From contig JAOTOL010001569.1 of NCBI GenBank assembly GCA_034440575.1, forward strand, positions 446,001-510,000: 64,000 nucleotides of DNA, read 5' to 3'. Below the pieces are notes generated by a model. That model was not told the origin of the DNA. It did not search any database and was given only the letters and a program-made list of their open reading frames with translations. Shown one piece after another: positions 22,190-32,872 of this stretch. Every line of letters starts with the position of its first letter. The stretch's first letter is position 1. Position numbers and translations under genes: made by a program. The stretch comes from Imbricaverruca yamaguchii. Its lineage: Eukaryota; Arthropoda; Thecostraca; Neoverrucidae.

Positions 22190-23125
22190 CCCCAGTATCG
22201 GACATGCCGTCACACTGCTCCCGCATACCACATATCATCACGCTGCTCCCATACCACAAAAAATACACGCTGCTCCCCAACATCGGACATGCCGTCACAC
22301 TGCTCCCACATACCACATATCATCACGCTGCTCCCCAACATCGGGACATGCCGTCACACTGTTCCCACATACCACATATCATCACGCTGCTCCCCAATAT
22401 CGGACATGCCGTCACACTGCTCCCGCATACCACATATCATCACGCTGCTCCCCAATATCGGACATACCGTCACACTGCTCCCACATACCACATATCATCA
22501 CACTGCTCCCACATACCACATATAATCACGCTGCTCCCCAACATCGGACATGCCGTCACACTGCTCCCACATACCACATATCATCACGCTGCTCCCCAAC
22601 ATCGGACATACCGTCACACTGCTCCCACATACCACATATCATCACGCTGCTCCCCAATATCGGACATACCGTCACACTGTTCCCACATACCACATATCAT
22701 CACGCTGCTCCCACATAACCACATATCATCACGCTGCTCCCACATACCACATATCACGCTGCTCCCCGATATCGGACATACCGTCACAATGTTCACACAT
22801 ACCACACATCATCACGCTGCTCCCTAGTATCGGACATACCGTCACACTGTTCCCACATACCACATATCATCACGCTGCTCCCAAATATCGGGCATACCGT
22901 CACACTGTTCCCACATACCACATATCATCACGCTGCTCCCCAATATCGGACATACAGTCACACTGTTCCCCAATATTGGACATACCTTCACGCTGCTCCC
23001 ACACACCACATGCCGTCACACTGGTCCACAATATTGGTCATACCGTCACGCTGCTCCCAAATAACAACATATCGTCACGCTGTTCCGAGCATCAAATATA
23101 CCGTCACACTGCTCCTCAACATCTA
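22190..23125 (+). repeat. 58-bp minisatellite array (about 16 units)
   Basis: The unit begins CGGACATGCCGTCACACTGC and continues TCCCACATACCACATATCAT, CACGCTGCTCCCCAACAT. It starts just inside the SYAP1 intron and decays towards 23100. The first 35 bp of the intron (CAGTCACGCCGTCCAGCTGC) resemble a degenerate unit, so the array may have grown from sequence next to the donor. Confidence 0.93.
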
Positions 23126-23785
23126 GAGTTTAACGAGGATCAGTCTCTTGGTCCAATCCAATTATAATTCGTAGAGGTAAATATATGTCCAGTTCGAGTT
23201 CGTTGAAGATTGAACCTGCAATACTTACTTCAGTCTGTTTGGAGAAAAATAACTGCTGCACATGGTCCATACTTGTTCGCATTATCAACGTATGTATGTA
23301 TGCGCCTACGTAATCATGCGTACGAATACATGTATGTTGATATGTATGCATACACATCGGCGATGACCCACTGACAGCTAGCTTGCGCGTAGCCAGTTGA
23401 ATTTGCGGGAGTAGGCAAAATACACTGGGCCAACACGTGGCCAGAACTGTCCGCTACCGTATCCATCAACCGATGCAAACATTAATTATTTCACCCTTGC
23501 AGTTATTTTCTTTGATGCTATATAAGTGGCTAGTCATACCAACACACCACATTGGGCACGATTACTGTTAGCATTTTGCATGTTGTGTAAACCTAACATT
23601 GGACATTGCATCACTTTGCGTTGTCTGCTCTCCATCTCTCGGTTAGGTGTACCTCCACTTTGCCGTTTGTTTGTTGTTAGGGTATTATCGCAGTCGCTTT
23701 TGGTTGCCTAATCACGGTAGGCAGATAGTGTTTCAGCGCAAGCTCGACAATCATTGCGCCTGGCGTAATCGCACCGTTCGACCCG
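23126..23785. other. SYAP1 intron sequence without recognised gene
   Basis: Moderately AT-rich intron. The stretch 23280-23360 is rich in short GTATG/CATAC motifs. Nothing coding was recognised. Confidence 0.4.
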
Positions 23786-24350
23786 GCTGTGTGGTGTTTG
23801 AGTGTGATGTGTGTGACGCAGAGACACGGGGTGAGGAGCCGGCTGTGGTGTTTGAGTGTGATGTGTGTGACGCAGAGACGCGGGACCAGGAGCCGGCTGT
23901 GTGGTGTTTGAGTGTGATGTGTGTGACGCAGAGACGCGGGACCAGGAGCCGGCTGTGGTGTTTGAGTGTGATGTGTGTGACGCAGAGACGCGGCACCAGG
24001 AGCCGGCTGTGGTGTTTGAGTGTGATGTGTGTGACGCAGAGACACGGCACCAGGAGCCGGCTGTGGTGTTTGAGTGTGATGTGTGTGACGCAGAGACGCG
24101 GGACCAGGAGCCGGCTGTGTGGTGTTTGAGTGTGCAGTCTGTGGCGCAGAGACGCGAGACCAGGAGCTGGCCGTGGTGTTTGAGTGTGCAGTCTGTGGCG
24201 CAGAGACGCGGGACCAGGAGCCGGCTGTGTGGTGTTTGAGTGTGATGCGTGTGACGCAGAGACGCGGGACGAGGAGCCGGCTGTATGCAGTCTGTGGTGT
24301 TTGAGTGTGCAGTCTGTGGCGCAGAGACGCGGGACGAGGAGCCGGTGGAG
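23786..24350 (+). repeat. 54-56-bp array that contains the acceptor and first codons of SYAP1 exon c
   Basis: The unit is GTGGTGTTTGAGTGTGATGT, GTGTGACGCAGAGACGCGGG, ACCAGGAGCCGGCT, repeated about ten times. The last unit holds the inferred exon start CGCAG|AGACGCGGGACGAGGAGC. Every upstream unit therefore carries a copy of the acceptor CGCAG and of the first dozen coding bases. A CAGTCTGTGG variant occurs in the last three to four units. Confidence 0.93.
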
Positions 24351-24456
24351 CGGCCCGACAGTCCGCACGAGTTCGTGTCGGACAGCATACAGCCGAGCTC
24401 GCAGGACCTGGAGGAGGTGCGCGCCGGCATCCGACAGCTGGGCATCAACAGGAAAG
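24325..24456 (+). CDS. SYAP1: SYAP1 internal exon (linker after BSD domain), exon c
   Basis: Joined to the single G from 22155, the exon reads ETRDEEPVERPDSPHEFVSD then SIQPSSQDLEEVRAGIRQLG. It aligns with the SYAP1 segment containing SEFVSDAF and the LRKEMEQL-like helix. The acceptor GCGCAG at 24324 is proposed. An alternative acceptor TGCAG at 24312 would add four in-frame residues (VCGA). The donor is AAAG|GTGCTG at 24457 and leaves one base. The polypyrimidine tract is poor. The exon start lies inside a minisatellite, so its precise edge and possible isoforms need transcript evidence. Confidence 0.82.
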
Positions 24457-25905
24457 GTGCTGCACCGGCACACACCCGACGGTCAGGGCAGATCAGGCCA
24501 GGTCACTGGCTGATCAGGTCAGGCCACGTGGCTGGTCGATAGGGCCAAGTCGCATCACCGACTGGCCACATTGTGTCACTGGCTGGTCAGATCGAGCCAG
24601 GTATGGTCACGAAGTTCTCGTCTGAGATTCGCCATGGAAGTCACTAGGCTCCTGGTCAGGCCAGCATCGCGTTTTGTCAGTATCGTCTGCTTTGCATGAC
24701 ACTGCTTGATTAGTTGGTAGCTGCTGATTTTGCTTCCATGCAGTTCTCAGGATTGGTTTGCCATGCTGTTATACCGAAACTGGAGACACTATGGGTTCAT
24801 CTGCGAAATATACTGAGCATGTCTCAAAGTACAATGCACTGCTGAATTGCCGACATTGGTGCTTTGTGTGCTTCATGCTTCATGTCTTCATGTCTGCAAT
24901 GTCTACACAATCGCGGAGATTGAACCCCATGAGGTAATGCCTCCGAAGAGGCGGCAGTTGCGGTCGATTGCAGCTTGTGTCATACCGCTGCGATTCTGGA
25001 TCCCTGCCTGTCGATTTTGGAGTCGTATAGCGAGCCCCTTGATCGCTCACGTCCAGTGCCTCCAATAGTGCCTTATGGTGGCTAACTCGGCAAAAAGGCA
25101 ACGCTGTCCTTGCGGTTGAAGCCATTGCATTCTGTCTAGCCTCACCGTCGTCTGGGATGCGCAGTGTCATGAAGTTGGTTCCGATTGGAACATCAAGGTG
25201 TGGGACGACGCCGATCGTCACCGGGAGCATAACGCGACGCGACCCGACGCCGATTGGCATCGGGAGCATGACGGCCGCGAGGTGACGGTGAATCGTCAAC
25301 AATGAGGTCTGCTAGCAAATCGCGATTACGCGGATATAAAATATTCGGGATGAAACTGTCGGGGAGAATTAGAGCTCTTGGGAAGTTTCCGTGGCAAGCA
25401 ATAGCAAATCAGATGTGGCAAAAAGGGTAACTGTACCTACAGTTTTCTTGTAAGATGTCACGTACCTCAATTCAGCCAGGTATACAATTGTGCTCCAGTG
25501 ACACACGTTTTAGTTTTCTGGGAGATATCAGCTATTACCATTCTCCACTTTGCTTATCGTTATTTTGGCATACTTGACACGAATCGACTAAGGCAGGCTC
25601 AGAAGTTCCCGTGAGCCCCATGTATATGCGGCTCCCTACTAACCACCCTTAGTAGGGAGCCCCATGGATATTTCGGACGCACCAGGTTCCCTCCCTCCAG
25701 CCCCCTCAGAAATGTTCCTGAGTTAGTCGCTTGGCTTTCGGCTGAGCTGCTGCTTTCCTACGTCGGCTGGCTGGTCTATCTGACAGGCCGGTGGCGAAAA
25801 TGTAACTGTCTGCTCTGGTGCCGGCATCCTCCAGATCTTCCGTCTCGCCTCCCTCTGATGCGTCCAACCTGCGCATCTCTCTGTATCTCTCTCTGTCCTG
25901 TCCCT
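24457..25905. other. SYAP1 intron sequence without recognised gene
   Basis: No exon was recognised. A perfect 12-bp inverted repeat (GGCTCCCTACTA / TAGTAGGGAGCC) with an 8-nt loop lies at 25630-25661, flanked by direct copies of GAGCCCCATG-ATAT. Confidence 0.45.
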
Positions 25906-25909
25906 GTCC

Positions 25910-25972
25910 GTGTCCGTGTCTGTCTATCTGTCTGTCTGTCTGTCTGTCTGTCTGTATGTCTGTATGTCTGTA

Positions 25973-26024
<52 letters not shown>

Positions 26025-26185
26025 GTCTGTCTTCTGTCTTCTGTCTCTGTCTTTCTCTGTTTTTCTGTCTGTCTCTGTCCCTGTCTCTGTATCTGTCTCT
26101 GTATCTGCCTCTGTATCTATATCTGTATCTGTATCTGTACCTGTATCTGTATCTGTCTGCATCTGCCTCTGTCTCTGGCCCCGTC
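25910..26185 (+). repeat. (TCTG)n microsatellite grading into CTGTATCTGTCT repeats
   Basis: A pure TGTC/TCTG tract to about 26025 passes into CTGTCTCTGT and ATCTGTATCTGT repeats. The sense strand is pyrimidine-rich over nearly 300 bp. Confidence 0.95.
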
Positions 26186-26245
26186 TGAATGACTATGACT
26201 GTGCTGTGCATATCGTCCCACAGAACGGTGCTGTAGGTAGCCGCC

Positions 26246-26640
26246 CGAGGTGAGCCCGAGGTGAGCCCGAGGTGAGCCCGAGGTGAGCCCGTGGTGAGCC
26301 CGTGGTGAGCCCGAGGTGAGCCCGAGGTGAGCCCGAGGTGAGCCCGAGGTGAGCCCGAGGTGAGCCCGTGGTGAGCCCGAGGTGAGCCCGTGGTGAGCCC
26401 GTGGTGAGCCCGTGGTGAGCCCGTGGTGAGCCCGAGGTGAGCCCGAGGTGAGCCCGAGGTGAGCCCGAGGTGAGCCCGTGGTGAGCCCGAGGTGAGCCCG
26501 GGGTGAGCCAGTGGTGAGCCCGTGGTGAGCCCGAGGTCTGAGGTGTTTGTGGTGAGCCCGAGGTCTGAGGGGTTTGTGGTGAGCCCGAGGTCTGAGGGGT
26601 TTGTGGTGAGCCCGTGGTGAGCCCGAGGTCTGAGGTGTTT
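26246..26640 (+). repeat. 11-bp array of 5'-splice-site-like units before the last SYAP1 exon
   Basis: The unit GAGGTGAGCCC (variants GTGGTGAGCCC) is repeated about 26 times to roughly 26535. Four longer units follow, containing GAGGTCTGAGGTGTTTGTG. Each unit contains G[AT]G|GTGAGC on the sense strand, a close match to the metazoan 5' splice-site consensus. The array ends about 13 bp before the acceptor GCGGGCAG at 26653. Confidence 0.95.
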
Positions 26641-26653
26641 GTGGTGCGGGCAG

Positions 26654-26790
26654 ATGAGGACTGGGAGCGCCAGCTCACCGCAGACTTGGCAGACTACGAG
26701 CTGGTACACGACGACAAGGAAGAAAGCAACGGCGACTGGGAGAAGGACATCGAGCAGATGCTGGAGGACGAGCAGCAGGACATCAAGTAG
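26654..26790 (+). CDS. SYAP1: SYAP1 last coding exon, exon d
   Basis: With the G from 24456 the exon reads DEDWERQLTADLADYELVHD, DKEESNGDWEKDIEQMLEDE, QQDIK and stops at TAG (26788-26790). It is the characteristic acidic SYAP1 C-terminus, a repeated DWEK-x-I/L-x-x-x-L pattern (ADWEKELQQEL and NWDKEIEKML in mammals). The acceptor is GCGGGCAG at 26653. The four exons found encode 185 residues, roughly the C-terminal half of the protein. No clear AATAAA signal was seen downstream. Confidence 0.93.
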
Positions 26791-28200
26791 CAGCCGAGTG
26801 CGGCGCGCCGTATCGCACTCTCCACTGTGTAGCTCGCTGTTGCCCGCCACGTGTGCGCGTGCGTAAGTAGTACACCTGCGCAACGGCCTAAACACGTTCA
26901 GCAAAGATGTGTCCTATTCCTCCGCCTGGACATCGAGTGTATTGTTTGGAACATACTTGAGTAATGATAAGAGGGAAACAAAGTTCAGGCGGCCAGTTTA
27001 TCGCTATCGGCTCCCATATTTACATTTGCAGCGGACAATGTCAGCCTATTGAGCAGCTGTGCTGTGTAATGTTCAACGTTCCAAATAATTCATGAAGATA
27101 TATGGCGGTGTTCTATTCCGTTCCGAACGTCATCATTCAGGCCCTATTCCCGGTAGCCGTAGTAGGCGCTTTCAAAATATATTTGAGGCACCATCTGAGA
27201 TCGCCGTAGCACAGCGTGTAGACCATTCTGCTCGGTATCGCAAGATGTTGGGTTCGAGGAGCGCACCCGTGGGATCACCGGGTTAGCGCGCGACCATTCG
27301 GCGCGAGGACTTGGCAACGCTACCTGCCAGCTATGTCGTAGAACGACTCGAGGAGCACCACCAGGAGGTGGCACCGTGCACGGATCTAGCTGAGACTGGG
27401 GCGGAAGGGATGAGCGGTGCTCTCCTTGAGCTCCGATCGGCGCCCGTGTGGAGCTCACTTCTGCACTTGGGCCTGGTTGCCCGTGGTACTAGAGCGGTGC
27501 CTTTGTGCGCGCGTGTGTAAGCAGCGTAACAGTTCCCCTCCTTGGCCGTCTGTGGCAAGTGGAATACATTGGTTAGAAGTTTCCACCGGTGATGCGAGCG
27601 ACGACTAGAGGCAGGCTATCTGCTTAGACTAGTTATAAGTGAATGTTTTACGGTAAGTCTGAAAACCGCGATTCCAAGAGGGCGCTAGTTGTCTGTGATT
27701 CCGTAGCTGCATAACCTTGATGCACTATATCCGCTATATGTCCGGGAAAATGCGCCCATCAATTATGCATAAATATATGCCATATTTCGAGATGAAATTT
27801 CAAATGATGTAGCAGTAATCCAAAGCAGCCTCCCGGTTAGGGTTAAGGTGGCCCAGCTACTGTAAGCGGTTAGCACGTGGCTTACTCGTTCACCCTATCT
27901 ATCCAGTGCACTGTGATTGCACCTGCACCATTCGGAGATGCAGTGCAAACATTCTCGGCGAAAGATACGGCCTTTGAATGGAGTTTTCACCATGATCGTA
28001 AGCTATGTGACATCTGTGCAACCTCGTTTACACCAGCTTTGTCGTGGTGGAGGAAGTAGTACACTAACCGAAACCTGTATCAAGTACGTCTAAATGTAGC
28101 AGTCATTTTCCCGCTGTTTTGAAACTGTCTTTATGCTCTTATTAGCATTAGCAAAAAAGCCATTCGTTCAGTGTTGTACACACGCGTGTTTTGCAATGTT
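26791..28200. other. Intergenic sequence downstream of SYAP1
   Basis: The stretch contains a probable SINE at 27200-27300 and otherwise unremarkable sequence. The SYAP1 3' UTR presumably starts here, but its end could not be placed. Confidence 0.4.
27200..27300 (+). mobile_element. Possible tRNA-derived SINE head
   Basis: GCCGTAGCACAGCGTGTAGA (A-box-like) is followed about 40 bp later by TTGGGTTCGAGGAGC (B-box-like). The spacing suits an internal polymerase III promoter, but a diagnostic body and tail are not evident. Confidence 0.45.
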
Positions 28201-28217
28201 TCCCACGCGCTTAGATC

Positions 28218-28250
28218 CGATGCGCCCCTAAGCCCAAATAACCAACCAAC
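28218..28250 (+). mobile_element. Ultra-short (33-bp) SINE/LINE 3'-end insertion
   Basis: The insert CGATGCGCCCCTAAGCCCAA plus ATAACCAACCAAC is flanked by a perfect 14-bp duplication, CACGCGCTTAGATC, at 28204-28217 and 28251-28264. It is the shortest copy in the window. Confidence 0.9.
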
Positions 28251-28399
28251 CACGCGCTTAGATCGTTTTATTTTATATAGCTTGTTAACTGATCATAAGA
28301 AGAGGTGTAAGGGTAGGAACACATCTTTGCTGAATGTTTACGGAAACACGGTTTCTTTGTGTGTGCAAGCCAAATGGGTGTCGGTGACAGGTGAGGACG

Positions 28400-29370
28400 G
28401 TCGCGGCGTGGAGAACTGTGTGCGGGCGCACCTGACCCGGCCTACCCCAGCGACACGGCCCGCCGGCCAGTCCGGTGCCCGCCACGGTAGCTGTAACTGT
28501 ATGTCGCTCCGTCGTGCCGCGCCCCGCCAGGCGCTGCGGTGGCGCCGCCCGCGGCCCGCCGCCGAACCGCGTGCACGTGTCGACCGACGCCGCCACCAGG
28601 CGTCCTGTGTGGGCGGGGTCCAGGGCGGCACTGGGCACACGTTTGGGGCGCCAGAACGCACTCCCGCACTGTTTTTTGTTTTGTTTGTTTGTCCTTAATC
28701 ACCACGCGCGTGGGAGTAAATTGGTTCCAATCAAGCTTGAAACCGCTTCAGTCCCGGATCATGTCGCCGGAAATCCCCTCCCGAGTGGAGTCGAGGTCGT
28801 CTGTCGGCCCGCTAGCAGCCGATGCATTCCCGATGTCGCAGTCATATATTATCCGGGCTTTAATACGTGTTAGCCGCCGAGTACGGGGCGGCGGTAACCT
28901 AATGTACAGGTAGTTGGTGTTTTGTAGCGAGTTATTATATTGATCGGAGTGCCGTGTCGGCCGCGGTGTATCGGAACTCGGCTCGCGTCGGCCAGACCCG
29001 CAGAGCTGCGCCCCGGACACTCGGCAGAGGCAGCAGCCGGAACGACGGCCATGGTTTCCGTGTATTCTCGCTGTTTGTTCGATGTCGTAACTGAGACGTG
29101 TACGTGTGTGGGGTGGGAAGGTGGGGGGGGGGGGGCGGACTCTAGGCTGGCGACACCGGCGTCGGGCGGGAACGCCGGACGCCGGTGTGGTACGGACGCC
29201 GCGCGGCTCGGACCGCGCTACTTGATGTCAGTGGCCGTGCTGTCGGGGCGTGGGTCTGTGCGAGACTGCTCGGCTGACAATACAGGCAGAGCAGCTGCAG
29301 TCGTCTGCGGTGGTCGGGGGCCGGCGGTGCTGGTCGCTGGTGCCAGACTGCTGGACTGATAGTGCAGCTG
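28400..29370. other. GC- and CpG-rich stretch, no gene recognised
   Basis: High GC with many CpG, and long overlapping frames on both strands. An ATG in good context (ACGGCCATGG at 29051) opens only a short frame. It could be a CpG-rich promoter region, but nothing supports a specific gene. Confidence 0.35.
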
Positions 29371-29376
29371 CAGCAG

Positions 29377-29655
29377 TGTAAAATAATTCACCATGAGGCC
29401 TGGAAATTCACAGTTAATGGAGTTGTGCTATTTCATCCTCATCTTAGGTTTTCACCATTTTGCCACATGATGTATGGGCAGTCATCATGCACATGACTGC
29501 TAAATAATGTAAACTGCATATGACTGAGGTGAAAGGCATTCTGCTTTTTAATCCTTAAGTGACAATCCTTTATTTTCTTCCAATCTTTCACTATTCTCTA
29601 GCAACGTCTTTCTTCATCCACACAGTTAATGGTGAAGTAATTTTAGGACACTGAG
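29377..29655 (+). repeat. Interspersed repeat, copy of 56111-56402
   Basis: Blocks such as CCTGGAAATTCACAGTTAAT, TTTTGCCACATGATG, TTAATCCTTAAGTG and TTCATCCACACAGTTAATGG occur in the same order at 56111-56402, with frequent substitutions and small indels. The element type is unknown. Confidence 0.85.
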
Positions 29656-30620
29656 CTGCAGTCGTATCGGTGGTCGGCGGCCAGTGGTACTAGTCGAGCG
29701 GACGAAACGTTTTCAAACGTATACCGTTGCCAACTAGAATGCTTATCCGCGGGAGCGGACTTTTGGAAATAGTAAGGCACAATTCCTTACGGCATTAACA
29801 ATATGGAGAACAAGTGATAGAAAACAAGTGCTACCTGCAAGCAATGTCGAGTATGAACAAGGCATAGATAGTGCGGGGGTAGGATAACGCGCGAACGTGG
29901 CACTGTGGCTGGTCGACGTGGTGCAGCCAGGATTTTCTGAGCTGGGTCTCATAGCTGCGAAGGGACAATGTGTTGGTGCTATTCGGGTTACTTTTCATGT
30001 TTTGTTTTTGTTTTGTTTATTAAAAATCCAGTTCATTCCCGTTGGCGCATTGAGCAGCCAAGCCTATGTGGGTGGGCCAAATGGAATGTCGTCAACGTGC
30101 CATCCCCGATAGGATCTTACGAATTTAGAGAGGGTCGAACGTGCGAATAAGAGCACAAGACGGCTGGAAAGGTACACCAGACTAGGTGTACCTTTCACTG
30201 TCTTTCTTTCACTGATCGGCCGCATTTAAAACGCATTTATTATAGCTTCAGAAACACAATATTGACCTTGTAATTGTCAATATTTCGTGACATATCACCC
30301 ATGGTCACGACAAACCACTCGGCAGCTTGCATGAACTTCCGGGACCACGTGAATTGACTATAAAAATAGTGCGTGGGACCCCTGGTACCTGTTGGTCGGG
30401 AGGCTGCTTGAGGCCACTCGAACTGGGTTTCCAAGAGGCGACATGAGGCTAGTTGTCGGGAGGCGACATGCGGGTCGGGTGGTCCGTTGCAGGTTGTGGG
30501 TGTATGCAGGTGAGGTGAATGCCAGACCCAGCTCCGACACAGCAACGCGCTTCGTCAGCGAAGCCGGAGAACATATTTTCACAGCTGTCACTGGAACGCC
30601 GAACGCCGGTGTCGTACGTG

Positions 30621-30651
<31 letters not shown>

Positions 30652-31450
30652 ATATAAAAAAGACCGCGCTGCATCGACATCCACTGGTCTACCAGTACCT
30701 CTGATGATCGAAACCTATGCATTAATATATATATATATATATTCAAAATAAGAACTGCTCCAACATTGTATTGACGGATGAACACCGTACCTGCTGGAAA
30801 GATTGTGATGGCATGTCTGGAATCGAGTATGGTGAAAGGGTAGAGTTTATCACTGCTGAATGCTGTGAGGTGTCGTGGAAATCAATTCAGGAAGTCAAAA
30901 CTCAAAACACGTCAGCAGGTGCAAACGAGTTCCCGATGTGCCATTTTCTATGTAAACTTCAAAATTCCACATCACCGCCTTAATGCGACTATCCAGCTGG
31001 CAAAACCAAACGTTCCCATACATTGTATATTTGTCCCGTACAACATCTAAAAAAGTGACTAATTAATGTAGGCTGCCTGTCCTGCCTTGCACAACATTGC
31101 ACAGACCACAACAACCCGACAAAAGTCCTGCTCGTGTGGCTGGCCGTTCGCTGTTGAGGACCACCCCACGACTAGATAGGTGCCGTCCCGCAGGCGCCGA
31201 AATCATGTCCCACAGATCACGTGGCATACATTACAGACTACGGGCCAACACGGCCCTGGGGCCGGTCCCAGACCGGAACACAGGACGGACCGATACCTGG
31301 AGCGCACGGCGTGCTTGAATTGACCTACGTGCCGCACTGGCCGGTCACTTGGCCGGCGGGGCGGCCTGCAGCGCCGACTGCTTCCGCCGATGGCTGAAAC
31401 ACGACACCACTCTGGGTCACACCGCGTCCCTCGTGACACAATGGAGACAG
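29656..31450. other. No gene recognised; two short AT microsatellites
   Basis: TA-rich tracts lie at 30620-30660 and 30723-30742. Open frames up to 119 codons show no family resemblance. Confidence 0.4.
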
Positions 31451-31454
31451 AAGA

Positions 31455-31605
31455 CATCGACACGATACGCTGCTTAAGTTGGATCGTGGGTTCGAGTCTC
31501 GCCCTTCGCTGCCCTTTACCCGCGGCCAATCGGCGTGAGAGATTAGCAACGCTGCATGACTCCATGGTCGATGTGTCGTATAACCAATAACAACCACCAC
31601 CGCAA
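31455..31605 (+). mobile_element. tRNA-derived SINE, partial
   Basis: GTGGGTTCGAGTCTCGCC (B box) is followed by CCAATCGGCGTGAGAGATTA, then GGTCGATGTGTCGTATAACC and AATAACAACC. This matches the SINE at 16216-16384 in the opposite orientation. The A-box part is poorly preserved. Confidence 0.8.
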
Positions 31606-32460
31606 CACACTGCTGCAGGAGACCACCGATGCCCCCATTAGACACTTGGGAAGGCCAGTGACACATTTTATCAAGTATGGAGTTCCTTTTGCCTTTGGCG
31701 GGGCATGAGCCCCACCAACGTATTGTTCAGTATGGTACCATATGGGGTCAGTCTCATGAACCAAATTGGCACCACTCTTTACCTCCACGCATTGTGAGTC
31801 GCCAATAATTCCCAAGCATCTAATCTTCTCATATACGAAATATCACAGGAATCACACGAAGTATCACATTCTAAGTACGAAGTATCACAAGAACTGATGG
31901 ATAACTTGTTCTAGATCATCGTTTGAAAGGTACGCCCCCACAGCAAATGTTTAGTGGATGCAGTTTGTGCCTCCGAATTAACTCGCTGCGAGGTCGACAC
32001 TGATAAAAATACTACCTGACTTCTTTGCAAGGAGTAGTTCGGGGGATTCCACTGCCGGAAAACATTTTCATGCTGCGTTCAGTGCAAACAAACTTCTTGA
32101 CTCATCGGCTGAAGCGCAGACAACAATTTCTAACCAGACCCGTAAACTGCATACGGAGAGAACTTCAAAGGAGCTGGTTGGTGCCACTCGGCGGTATCTG
32201 CCCGCACCAACAGCCAACAGTGCGGCACGAGCGATCCGAGGGGTGGCATTCATGACAACCTCCACAGATCGGTGGGTGCAGCCGCGATAAAACAAGGAAG
32301 ATCGACGGCAAGAAGTAAACCGGCCGGCCACAAACTCAGCACATCACGCGTCAAGGAACTTAAAACAAAGACTTGCAAACACGTACATAAATACATACAC
32401 ATATACACACGTATACTTACATGCATGCATACATTTATATATACATATGCATATATATTT
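31606..32460. other. No gene recognised
   Basis: Unremarkable sequence. It was searched on the minus strand for a further MPC2 exon and none was found. Confidence 0.35.
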
Positions 32461-32655
32461 AATATACATATACAATATAGGGAGGGGGGGGGGGTGGTAA
32501 GGTGTTGGGCTAGGGGGACAAAAGGACCCGGGGTTGGCTCGCCCCCCGCGCAACTCTTTGCAATTCCCCAGGCCGAAGGGCAAAAGGGGGAAAAGGGGGG
32601 GGGGGGAAGATAAAAAAAGGAAAAAAAAAAAAAAAAAAAAAAATATCAAATATAT

Positions 32656-32709
<54 letters not shown>

Positions 32710-32712
32710 GCA
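32461..32712. repeat. Low-complexity block: G-runs, A-run, (CA)n and (TA)n
   Basis: A G-rich patch at 32480-32610 is followed by about 25 A near 32620-32645, then ACACACAC and a TA tract up to 32710. It lies just 3' of the MPC2 stop codon. Confidence 0.85.
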
Positions 32713-32719
32713 TATATGC

Positions 32720-32819
32720 TCACTTGAAGACTTTGGCGAGCTGGAAGAGGCCCGTGGCGGCGACAAAGATATTCACGCTGAATAGACTCCAATTCTTTGG
32801 AATGATTACCAGTGAGTAT
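32720..32819 (-). CDS. MPC2: MPC2 last recognised exon (exon 4)
   Basis: With AG from exon 3 the exon reads R-YSLVIIPKNWSLFSVNIF then VAATGLFQLAKVFK and TGA (32722-32720). The YSLVIIPKNWSLFAVN block is the most conserved part of mitochondrial pyruvate carrier 2, forming the third membrane helix and its approach. The acceptor is CTCCCGCAG just above 32819. The stop overlaps a potential donor: the minus strand reads TTCAA|GTGAGC. The protein either ends here at 110 residues, somewhat shorter than the 127 of human MPC2, or splices to a small final exon that was not found. Confidence 0.9.
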
Positions 32820-32872
32820 CTGCGGGAGAGGCGCCAGTCAAACTGGGGACCGACGCAAACATCGGAAACTGC

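Noticed and set aside
22190..23125. Regular arrays considered as CRISPR-like
   Set aside because: There are no unique spacers between conserved repeats. The whole unit repeats, and the window is clearly from an animal genome.
28940..29359. Frame of 139 codons in a CpG-rich stretch with an ATG in good context
   Set aside because: The composition is stop-poor on both strands and no protein family is recognisable, so it was left as uncharacterised GC-rich sequence.
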